DNA from: Thermoplasmata archaeon
GTDB taxonomy: Archaea > Thermoplasmatota > Thermoplasmata > Thermoplasmatales > Thermoplasmataceae
Direction: 5' to 3'
Length of the DNA stretch: 13,940 bases
NCBI GenBank assembly: GCA_021806345.1
Contig: JAJZXP010000129.1
Coordinates: 1-13,940, forward strand
Part shown: in pieces, positions 8,025 to 13,940 of the stretch
Numbering within the stretch: the stretch's first letter is position 1
How the letters are laid out: every line of letters starts with the position of its first letter
Notes under the pieces: model-generated
What the model was told of the DNA's origin: nothing
What the model saw: only the letters and a program-made list of their open reading frames with translations
Databases searched by the model: none
Program-made: the position numbers and the translations under genes

Positions 8025-9458
8025 ATGGAGAAAACTCCAATATTATACGTTTCACATCTACGGAAATATTTTGATGTAAATAAGGGCTTAAAAAGAAGTG
8101 CTCAAGTGAGGGCTTTAGATGATGTCTCATTCACATTGATGAAAGGAGAAACAATAGGTATTGTCGGAGAAACAGGTTGCGGAAAGACAACTCTTGGAAG
8201 AACCATACTCAGGTTGACGCAGGCAACTGATGGCGATGTTTATTTTGGTCTCGATAAGGATTTGATGAATGAGATAATAGAAACCGATAAACAGTATCAT
8301 CAATCAATGTTGAAACACAAGGAAACGCCGGAGGCTACAGACGATCTAAAAGAATTAAGAGAAAAAATGGAGAGTTTTCGCAATAAATACTCAATTACCG
8401 CTATGAGATCTTCAGATATCAAAAAATTTCGGAAAATGGCACAACCTGTTTTCCAGGACCCATTTAGTTCCCTAGACCCAAAGAAGCTTATAAAAGACAT
8501 AGTTGCAGAACCCCTGAAAAATCTTACAAAACTTTCCAGAAAAGAGATAATGGATATTGAAAGAAGTCTGATTGGTGAAATTGGTCTGAGCGAGGATCAT
8601 CTGTATAGATTTCCTCATGAATTTAGTGGAGGTCAACGACAGAGAATAGGTATAATGAGAGCCATCGCAATACAACCTGATCTTCTGGTTCTCGATGAGC
8701 CAACATCGGCACTGGACGTTTCTGTTCAGGCTCAAATACTAAATATCCTTAAAGATATCCAGGAAAAAAGACAAATATCGTACGTTTTTATATCTCATCA
8801 TCTCCATGTTATAAGAATGATGGCCGATAAAGTGGCAATTATGTATCTTGGAAAATTAGTTGAACTTGCAGATACAGAAACGTTATTTTCATCAATGCTT
8901 CACCCTTATACTAGAGCACTTTTATCTGCCATACCGATTCCTGACCCTGATATTAAAAGAAAAAGAATAGAACTGGAAGGGGACATACCAAACCCATCAA
9001 ATCCACCAAGAGGCTGCTACTTTCACCCCAGATGCCCTGTAGCGATGGAAAATTGTGGGTGGACCCCTCAAGATTTTGGAGATTCTATATTAAACGTATT
9101 TAATGAATACAGTAATCCAGAAGTATCAAAGTTGCCTGTTTTAGAAGATGTAATATTGGACCAACCAAATATGGAAATAAGGATGAAATTCAATGAAGTG
9201 TTAACAGAAGAACATTTAAATCTGATAAATAGCTTTATTCAAGAGGCTTCGATGAAAGAGGGTGGCGTAAAATATAAGTCTTTCTCGGAGATAAGTAAAG
9301 AAAGTAACTATGTTACGATTAAGTTAAAGCAATACGATACCCCTGACCTTAAAGAGGTTAGGCCTGGTCACTTTGTTTCTTGTCTTATTTATGAAGACGA
9401 ATCAAATGTGGGTGATCAATATGCGGAAACCGAAAGTTCACCTGAAAACACAACGTGA
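8025..9458 (+). CDS. dppF: Peptide ABC transporter ATPase, DppF type, with insertions
   Basis: This is the second ATPase of the importer, partner of DppD. Motifs are Walker A GETGCGKTT (48-56), the Q-loop FQDPFSSLDP (Gln144), signature FSGGQRQR (200-207), Walker B LLVLDEP (220-226) and the switch region FISHHL with His258. At 477 residues it exceeds the usual 310-340. Residues about 75-135, between Walker A and the Q-loop, form a charged helical insertion (about 40-60 extra residues). In the C-terminal domain, the first three cysteines of the four-cysteine motif are Cys331, Cys337 and Cys344, but the fourth (Cys453, in RPGHFVSCLIYE) is about 109 residues further on, instead of roughly 15-20 in standard proteins, so about 90-100 residues have been inserted. 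An acidic tail follows. The ATG at 8025 is 2 bases after dppD, with GAGGAG at 8009-8014 inside the end of dppD. The catalytic core appears intact. Confidence 0.93.
   Translation: MEKTPILYVSHLRKYFDVNKGLKRSAQVRALDDVSFTLMKGETIGIVGETGCGKTTLGRTILRLTQATDGDVYFGLDKDLMNEIIETDKQYHQSMLKHKETPEATDDLKELREKMESFRNKYSITAMRSSDIKKFRKMAQPVFQDPFSSLDPKKLIKDIVAEPLKNLTKLSRKEIMDIERSLIGEIGLSEDHLYRFPHEFSGGQRQRIGIMRAIAIQPDLLVLDEPTSALDVSVQAQILNILKDIQEKRQISYVFISHHLHVIRMMADKVAIMYLGKLVELADTETLFSSMLHPYTRALLSAIPIPDPDIKRKRIELEGDIPNPSNPPRGCYFHPRCPVAMENCGWTPQDFGDSILNVFNEYSNPEVSKLPVLEDVILDQPNMEIRMKFNEVLTEEHLNLINSFIQEASMKEGGVKYKSFSEISKESNYVTIKLKQYDTPDLKEVRPGHFVSCLIYEDESNVGDQYAETESSPENTT
9411..9417 (+). promoter_or_regulatory. Strong archaeal ribosome binding site for the small membrane protein
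   Basis: GGTGATC is fully complementary to the conserved archaeal 16S rRNA 3' end (GAUCACC). It lies 3 bases before the ATG at 9421, which corresponds to normal spacing for this register. It decides the start of the overlapping downstream gene in favour of 9421 over an upstream ATG at 9373. Confidence 0.65.
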
Positions 9459-9768
9459 GGAAACGGAAACTAAAACTGCGAATTTGTCCGGCATCAGACT
9501 CATTTCCTTTCTTCTTGAAGATTTCTTTAAAGTATCGTTTGGTGTTTTGATGATCTATGTTGACCTGGTACTGCTGGCGTATCCCTTTACTTTTTTGAAA
9601 CAGTATGAGACTGCAGGCACTATTATTGAGATTCTGTATAACTTACATTCAGAATATAGCGCTGAAATAATACCCACATTACTATTCACTGAAATTATAC
9701 TCGTTGTTCTTGAAATGAAATTATACAAAATTATTTGGCCAAAAAAACGGGCGGAAATTCTTCTATAA
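9421..9768 (+). CDS. Small two-helix membrane protein at the end of the dpp operon, unidentified
   Basis: The product has 115 residues and is not recognised. It has a charged N-terminus (1-22, rich in Lys, Arg, Glu and Thr), an amphipathic stretch (LISFLLEDFFKV, 27-38), a first membrane segment (about 38-58) and a second (about 82-104), then a short basic tail (WPKKRAEILL). By the positive-inside rule both ends should face the cytoplasm, with a loop of about 22 residues outside. It overlaps the last 38 bases of dppF in another frame. The ATG at 9421 is preceded by an excellent ribosome binding site (9411-9417), which argues for real, coupled translation. Position suggests an accessory or stabilising subunit of the peptide transporter, or an unrelated passenger. 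This is inference from context only. Confidence 0.68.
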   Translation: MRKPKVHLKTQREETETKTANLSGIRLISFLLEDFFKVSFGVLMIYVDLVLLAYPFTFLKQYETAGTIIEILYNLHSEYSAEIIPTLLFTEIILVVLEMKLYKIIWPKKRAEILL

Positions 9769-9791
9769 ATGATCTGATTCTGACTACTATA

Positions 9792-9828
9792 GTGTTTGAC
9801 ATTACATATTGTACTAAATGACAAACAC
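9792..9828. repeat. Inverted repeat between the dpp operon and the transposase relic
   Basis: GTGTTTG-A-CATT (9792-9803) and AATG-A-CAAACAC (9817-9828) are inverted repeats with a single A-A mismatch and a 13-base loop. It lies 23 bases after the small membrane gene and overlaps the stop codon of the convergent transposase relic. It could be a transcription end for the operon, although no T-run follows, or a remnant of an insertion-sequence end. Confidence 0.5.
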
Positions 9829-10425
9829 CTCCACACGGTGCTTGCAGAAGGATTTACTCTTCAAAAATTCAATGAAATTTGTTTTAACAGTTTCAACTAT
9901 CATTTCCTGGTCCTTCACAAATGTATGTGACACTACTTTCTTAATGGATTTCCGGATGATTTCTATTGGAATCAGCTGTGGTGAATACGATTGAAGAATT
10001 ACAAGTTCAATGTCCAGTATCTCTGCGATTAATGCGATATTCTCTGTACGGCGAGCAGAGAAATTGTTCGGTATCACAATATTACGACTGATTGGATTGC
10101 CGTATCTTATGTCCCTCTTGAAATTCATGACGCTTTTCCGTTTTGAATTGGCATATGTGTTCACTGTGCCCTTGCCGTTAAATGTATAAAAACCGAAAGT
10201 GTTTGCCCTGAACTTTGTTGTGTTCTTTCTTTCGCTACTCATAAGAAATGTACTGAGAAGAGGCATAGAATCCACCATACTTGAGGAGAAATACTCCATG
10301 GAGAGAGTGTTCCTTGATCTTGAGAAACTGCATATGATAGAGGGGGCAGAACGGTGATCTGAAAGAGCTACAGAGAACGAAGAAACAGGAGCATATCCAA
10401 ATCTCCTAAACTCAGTATCGTGGTG
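9814..10425 (-). pseudogene. Relic of an IS630-like transposase
   Basis: The longest ATG frame (9814-10299) encodes 161 residues, and the same frame stays open for 42 more codons to 10425, with FRRFGYAP near its start. The segments TFGFYTFNGKGTVN (34-47 of the ATG form), IRYGNP, SYSPQLIPIE (104-113) and KSIKKVVS (117-124) match the second half of IS630-family DDE transposases. The expected first catalytic Asp (in a Phe-Ser-Asp-Glu box) is replaced by Ser in YFSSSMV (3-9). The second Asp-Asn pair reads PNN (77-79), followed by Arg where His is usual. Only the final Glu113 of PIE survives. The N-terminal DNA-binding domain is missing; full-length members are around 300 residues or more. No clear terminal inverted repeats were found. 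It lies antisense between the transporter operon and the binding-protein gene. Catalytic residue loss and truncation make it non-functional, although the frame itself has not been broken by stops. Confidence 0.75.
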
Positions 10426-10461
10426 TTAAAAGATGGGATCTCGGGTTATAAAGAATCAGTG

Positions 10462-10488
10462 AAATTCAACTCATAGAGGAGTGAATTT
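10462..10488. repeat. Imperfect hairpin followed by T-rich DNA
   Basis: AAATTCA-A-CTC (10462-10472) can pair with GAGTGAATTT (10479-10488), leaving one bulged A, and TT directly follows. The hairpin lies between the transposase relic and the binding-protein promoter. It may be a terminator-like element or a remnant of the insertion-sequence end. Apart from this, the promoter and the small repeat next to it, I see nothing in 10426-10591. Confidence 0.35.
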
Positions 10489-10548
10489 TTAAATGTAGCT
10501 ATAATACGAGACCAACGGCATAAAAATATGTGTCATTCTAGAGTGTTC

Positions 10549-10571
10549 AGGTTAAGAAACCTTTTTATAAA
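10549..10571 (+). promoter_or_regulatory. Promoter of the peptide-binding protein, with adjacent small inverted repeat
   Basis: TTTATAAA (10564-10571) is centred about 25 nt before the ATG at 10592, giving a near-leaderless transcript. Immediately upstream, AGGTT-AAGA-AACCT (10549-10562) forms a 5-bp inverted repeat over the position of the BRE. A regulator bound there would block the basal factors. The operator role is inferred. Confidence 0.6.
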
Positions 10572-10591
10572 CCAATTACGTATAGCAAAGC

Positions 10592-13411
10592 ATGACAGAG
10601 AGAGCCACGCCAAATTCTCCTCCTTCTAGGAGTCCCCGGAGGTCTTCTGGAGAGAGGAAACCATATGTATGGATTGCCATAATAGTTGTTTTAATGGTTA
10701 TTATCGGCTTCTTGGGAATTTCTGATCTAAACAGGCCAACGCCAGTAGTCACACCCAGTGTAATAGGGGCCAGTGGACTTGCCAATGTAGGAGAACCGTA
10801 TGCCCTTTCCCTATATTCTGGTAAGTTCACCAATGCCACTATCTATTTTGGTGACAACACTTCCAAAACTGTGAATTATACTGGAGTTGATGGGCTGCAG
10901 GTAGAACACACGTATAATGCAGTTGGTCTCTATCTTATATACTATAATATAAATACTGGCACTGTTTATAACAATTCTAATGCTTTGGTCCCCGTGCAGG
11001 CAGTTTCAACTGTTACACCAGCCCAACAGTCACAGGGCTTTGACCAGGTTATAGTAAAAAACTCTTCAACTATGCTTGTGAACAACGAATCTGATGTCTT
11101 CTCACCGGGTGCAAACATTGCGACAATCGTTGGTTACTATGCTGCTCCAACAAACGCGAGTTACCAGGTTTATTACCAGAGTGTTATCTTACTTCACAAT
11201 AATAATTACGTCAAGTCAAAGGCAATTGATTACACGTTCGCAAATGGAAAATATGGAGTGGTTCCAGGGCAACAGTACTTCAACATCAGCGATGCTTCAA
11301 GTGGAATGTGGACTGTTCTGGTCAATACATACAGCGGGGTTGTCAATTCTACTGGAACAATCAATAGTACCGTACCAGTCCAAATAAATCAGTATTATCT
11401 GGACATTGGTGTGTTTAAAAACGGTGGTCTTTATTCACCTCCAAATGTAGTTTCTACGCTTGTGGACGTTAACCAGGGCGAAGGACCGTATAAAACGCTT
11501 GATCAAGCTCTAGCGTCAGACGTAGTTAGTGACCAGATTTTACAGAATACAGAACAGACATTGGTTATGTATAACGGTTCTTCCACATCTCAATTCGAAC
11601 CAATGCTTGCTTCAGATGTCCCATCCACCTCTAACGGAGGAATTAATACAAATTATGCTAACTACACAGTGAAAGATCCCTGGGGGACCTCATATGCAGT
11701 TCACATAAAACCGTACGAAAATTACACTTTCCACATACGTTCCAATGCCAGTTTCCAAAATGGTCAGAAAGTGACTGCATGGGACGCAGAATATTCATTC
11801 GCGAGAGCCTTAATATTTATTGGCGATTCCCCTTCGAATACGATTTCCACATTTGCTGGTCTCTTACTCCCGGGGAATACTGGAGTTTCAAACACATTTT
11901 GGAACATTACACAAAATATGACTGTTAATAATGCAACAAACAGTATTACATTCCATTTCCAGAATCCTTATTCTCCCGAGGAAGTTCTTGGGCTTCTTTC
12001 TGGCGGTGGAAACAGTTATATCGAAAGTGCTTCGTGGATAGCATCCCAGGCCACGCCTCAGCAACCAGCCTTGCGGTGGTCTCCAGCAGGTTTTGCTGCA
12101 TATAAACCCCAGGGTAACGCAAACGATTATAACATCAATCTTGAAACCAATATCCTTTCAGATGGCCCTTACCAGATATCATATCAGATCCCATCATCAG
12201 CTGTTGTGTTGGTAAAGAATCCAGATTTCACATCTCCTGGTCCATGGTATCCAATGCCAAGTATAGAAAAGGTTGTTGTTGAATACGTACAGAAAACCTC
12301 CACAAGGTATCTGGACATGCTGTCATCAAGTGCCCAAATAGCTGGTATATCTTCTACAGATTGGAACCTTGTACAAACGTTGGAAAGTAAAGGAATTGCA
12401 ACCACAGTCAACATTCCAACTCCCGGTACCCTATGGTTTGAATTCAATGCTAACGTAAACACAAGCATGCTTGGCTCTCTATACCCAGGTGCCAATGTTC
12501 CAAGCACGTTGTTCACTATACTACCTGTAAGAGAAGCTTTCGCCTATGCTATGAACTATCAGTACTTTATAAATCAACAGGTGGGAAATGCAGTATATCA
12601 TGCTAACTTTTCAGAGCTTTATGCTGGGGCTCTTCCGGCAGGTATGCAAGATTCACAGACGATAGCAGAACTCAACCAGACAACAACAGGAGTTCCATAC
12701 TACAATGTAAGTCTCGCAGCTCAATACTGGAAAGATGGAGTTAAAATTTACAACAACTATTTCTCATCTGACACTTCAAAACAGATCACACAAAACGCTG
12801 CAGGAGATTATATATACAATGGTAAACCACTTACGATACCTATATTTTATCAAACCGGATTCCCTGCATACAAGGCAGCAGCAGGAACATGGGCGACAAC
12901 AATGTCTTCCGTAATACCTGGTTCTACCTACCCTATAATACAGGTAACTATAGGTGAAGAAATAGGATACCTTGCCTACGGACAGAATCCAATGCCAATA
13001 GCGTGGTTTGGTTGGGACACCAGCTCCAGCTATCCAACAAACACTTTACTTCCAATTGGTCTTCCGGCTGCCGGTTCAATATTCCCAGAACCTGACTCGT
13101 TTACAGCGTCGTTCTTTACTAACAGCAGTGCAAATCCAACAGCAAATTCCACTCAAGCAGCCATAATGCAAAGAATGGTGGACGAGTACAACAATGGTTC
13201 CTCAGCCCTGAGTCCAAGCGCAGCAAAGAAATGGTTTGATAAAATGAACGAGAACCTGGTCAATATGACAATGTATGTATGGATGGGACAGAGTTATTCA
13301 ACGTTTATTATAAGTACCCACATAAATATCAGGAGTTTTGATCTTTACAATTCGAATCCTTTGATAACGTCATCCCCGGATATTTATTTCAACGGTGTCT
13401 CTTACACCTAA
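10592..13411 (+). CDS. Membrane-anchored peptide-binding protein of an ABC transporter (DppA/OppA type) with N-terminal PKD-like extension
   Basis: The 939-residue product has a basic, Pro/Ser-rich cytoplasmic tip (1-24) and one membrane segment (about 25-43) that probably stays uncleaved and anchors the protein outside the cell. No lipobox cysteine is present. Residues about 56-138 look like a PKD-type beta domain (IYFGDNTSKTVNY, then VEHTYNAVGLYLIYY). After a further beta-rich region, the family-5 solute-binding domain runs from about 285 to the end: TLDQALASDVVSDQIL (302-317), NYTFHIRSNASFQNGQKVTA (377-396) and WDAEYSFARAL (397-407) are the classic landmarks. More than twenty N-x-S/T sequons suggest heavy N-glycosylation. 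Related bacterial proteins are 500-600 residues, so about 300 extra residues precede the core. The start at 10592 is supported by the TATA element. It should capture peptides for DppBCDF, though it is transcribed separately, beyond a transposase relic. Confidence 0.92.
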   Translation: MTERATPNSPPSRSPRRSSGERKPYVWIAIIVVLMVIIGFLGISDLNRPTPVVTPSVIGASGLANVGEPYALSLYSGKFTNATIYFGDNTSKTVNYTGVDGLQVEHTYNAVGLYLIYYNINTGTVYNNSNALVPVQAVSTVTPAQQSQGFDQVIVKNSSTMLVNNESDVFSPGANIATIVGYYAAPTNASYQVYYQSVILLHNNNYVKSKAIDYTFANGKYGVVPGQQYFNISDASSGMWTVLVNTYSGVVNSTGTINSTVPVQINQYYLDIGVFKNGGLYSPPNVVSTLVDVNQGEGPYKTLDQALASDVVSDQILQNTEQTLVMYNGSSTSQFEPMLASDVPSTSNGGINTNYANYTVKDPWGTSYAVHIKPYENYTFHIRSNASFQNGQKVTAWDAEYSFARALIFIGDSPSNTISTFAGLLLPGNTGVSNTFWNITQNMTVNNATNSITFHFQNPYSPEEVLGLLSGGGNSYIESASWIASQATPQQPALRWSPAGFAAYKPQGNANDYNINLETNILSDGPYQISYQIPSSAVVLVKNPDFTSPGPWYPMPSIEKVVVEYVQKTSTRYLDMLSSSAQIAGISSTDWNLVQTLESKGIATTVNIPTPGTLWFEFNANVNTSMLGSLYPGANVPSTLFTILPVREAFAYAMNYQYFINQQVGNAVYHANFSELYAGALPAGMQDSQTIAELNQTTTGVPYYNVSLAAQYWKDGVKIYNNYFSSDTSKQITQNAAGDYIYNGKPLTIPIFYQTGFPAYKAAAGTWATTMSSVIPGSTYPIIQVTIGEEIGYLAYGQNPMPIAWFGWDTSSSYPTNTLLPIGLPAAGSIFPEPDSFTASFFTNSSANPTANSTQAAIMQRMVDEYNNGSSALSPSAAKKWFDKMNENLVNMTMYVWMGQSYSTFIISTHINIRSFDLYNSNPLITSSPDIYFNGVSYT

Positions 13412-13427
13412 TAATTTTTATTTTTTA
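13412..13427 (+). terminator. T-rich transcription terminator after the binding-protein gene
   Basis: Immediately after the stop at 13409-13411 the plus strand carries TTTTT and TTTTTT separated by one A (13415-13426). Such T-tracts without a strong hairpin are typical of archaeal intrinsic termination. Confidence 0.6.
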
Positions 13428-13675
13428 AATAAGAACCTGTAAAAGTTATACGACCTATTTTATTTAGCCTTTAACAATTCAATTTTTGTTTAATCTCTAA
13501 CTCTGGCAATTATACACAGATGATAAAGGCATATTGCTGTTAAATTTATCCAGGAACAGTAATTTCAAAAGATATCTTCTTCCCAGGTGTTTAGACAAGT
13601 TAAACATTGTTAAATTGAGAGAGTCAAGCAAAAGTTTCGAAGTCTTTGTGCAAGAGTTGAAATGAATAGTAACTA

Positions 13676-13691
13676 TATTGTTTAAACAATA
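13676..13691. repeat. 16-bp perfect palindrome
   Basis: TATTGTTTAAACAATA is its own reverse complement. It lies about 200 bases before the ribbon-helix-helix gene and far from any mapped promoter. It could be a binding site for a dimeric regulator or a chance AT-rich palindrome. Confidence 0.5.
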
Positions 13692-13823
13692 GCTGGTTAG
13701 CATTCTTGGAAGTATGTCATTTAAATACACGTATTGCTGCCCCAATTATTCAGGTTGATTGTCTCATTTGAGATCCAATCGTAATAATCATGGATGTATC
13801 ACAAATACACGCGTGAAGTGACA

Positions 13824-13855
13824 TAAATTGCACAAAAAACATCGTGCATAATTTA
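13824..13855. promoter_or_regulatory. Inverted repeat overlapping the TATA box of the ribbon-helix-helix gene (candidate operator)
   Basis: TAAATT-GCAC (13824-13833) and GTGC-AT-AATTTA (13844-13855) pair over 10 bp with a two-base bulge. The right arm overlaps the TATA element TTTATAATA (13852-13860), which is centred about 27-28 nt before the ATG at 13884. A protein bound here would block initiation. Ribbon-helix-helix antitoxins commonly repress their own promoters, so self-regulation is the likely role (inference). Confidence 0.5.
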
Positions 13856-13883
13856 TAATACTAAAATCGCCTTACATTTAAGT

Positions 13884-13940
13884 ATGTCACGCAATGTTAG
13901 CATACGACTGGATGATGATATTCTGAAAGAGCTTAAGGAG
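13884..13940 (+). CDS. Start of a ribbon-helix-helix (CopG/VapB-like) regulator or antitoxin, cut by the window edge
   Basis: Only 19 residues are visible: MSRNVSIRLDDDILKELKE. The opening, a beta strand with alternating residues (NVSIRL), then Asp-Asp-Asp and an amphipathic helix (ILKELKE), is the standard N-terminus of ribbon-helix-helix DNA-binding proteins such as CopG and many archaeal VapB antitoxins. The strand would insert into the DNA major groove. A TATA element at 13852-13860 fits a leaderless transcript. If it is a VapB, a PIN-domain toxin gene should follow outside the window. Without the rest, a stand-alone regulator is equally possible. Confidence 0.7.
   Translation, partial: MSRNVSIRLDDDILKELKE

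Larger units (their letters stand above)
13428..13883. other. Intergenic region with palindrome; possible gene relic
   Basis: No convincing gene was found. A plus-strand frame without a start codon (about 13501-13665, 54 codons) reads as a basic, helix-like sequence (KRYLLPRCLDKLNIVKLRES, then FEVFVQELK) and ends in TGA. It may be the tail of a dead gene, but I cannot name a family. A minus-strand 82-codon frame at 13497-13745 overlaps it and has no recognisable motif. The region also holds the palindrome at 13676-13691 and the inverted repeat at 13824-13855. Confidence 0.35.

Noticed and set aside
9373..9420. Longer N-terminus for the small membrane protein
   Set aside because: It would extend the overlap with dppF to 86 bases, and the strong ribosome binding site at 9411-9417 points to the ATG at 9421.
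10576..10839. Minus-strand 87-codon frame over the start of the binding protein
   Set aside because: It is opposite the conserved, promoter-supported plus-strand gene. It shows no motif.
12184..12516. Minus-strand 110-codon frame inside the binding-protein gene
   Set aside because: It is a shadow of a conserved solute-binding domain, with nothing recognisable in its translation.
13497..13745. Minus-strand 82-codon frame in the right intergenic region
   Set aside because: No domain, no clear promoter and no ribosome binding site were found. An overlapping plus-strand frame looks at least as protein-like, so neither is called a gene.
1..13940. CRISPR array, tRNA, rRNA or a multi-gene defence system
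   Set aside because: No regularly spaced repeats, cloverleaf-like sequence, rRNA motifs or nuclease/effector families were seen. The only defence-like hint is the partial ribbon-helix-helix gene at the edge.

Overview
The window looks like a chromosomal segment of an acidophilic, heterotrophic archaeon of the order Thermoplasmatales (Thermoplasma, Ferroplasma, Picrophilus or Cuniculiplasma-like). The DNA is AT-rich, with roughly mid-30s percent GC estimated by eye. Codon use favours AGA/AGG and ATA. Several genes have an archaeal TATA element about 24-28 nt before the start codon with almost no 5' leader. The secreted protein is rich in N-x-S/T sequons. The order is inferred from these features and from protein style; no search was run.

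The theme is peptide scavenging. On the left, an M24-family (Xaa-Pro peptidase-like) gene on the minus strand (263-1453) is divergent from an S9-family serine peptidase gene (1644-3434). A short intergenic region carries a TATA element for each. Next comes a decayed, 5'-truncated second copy of the S9 peptidase (about 3590-4371). It has at least five in-frame stops and three frameshifts, yet its catalytic residues can still be read. Its 3' end runs straight into the promoter of a dipeptide/oligopeptide ABC transporter operon: permeases DppB (4409-5497) and DppC (5511-6458), ATPases DppD (6463-8022) and DppF (8025-9458), and a small unrecognised two-helix membrane protein (9421-9768) that overlaps the end of dppF.

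A convergent relic of an IS630-like transposase (9814-10425) with damaged catalytic residues separates this operon from a large membrane-anchored peptide-binding protein (10592-13411, 939 residues). That protein has its own promoter and an N-terminal PKD-like extension. The right end (13412-13883) is mostly non-coding, with a 16-bp palindrome, and leads to the start of a ribbon-helix-helix regulator/antitoxin gene cut by the window edge. An inverted repeat overlaps the TATA box of that gene.

How the parts fit: the anchored binding protein captures peptides outside the cell, DppBC and DppDF import them with ATP, and the cytoplasmic S9 and M24 enzymes would break them down. The most unusual points are the tandem peptidase relic, the lost metal ligands in the M24 protein, large insertions in both ATPases (one splitting the C-terminal cysteine motif of DppF), and the unidentified small membrane protein in the operon. 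I found no CRISPR array, tRNA, rRNA or obvious new defence system.
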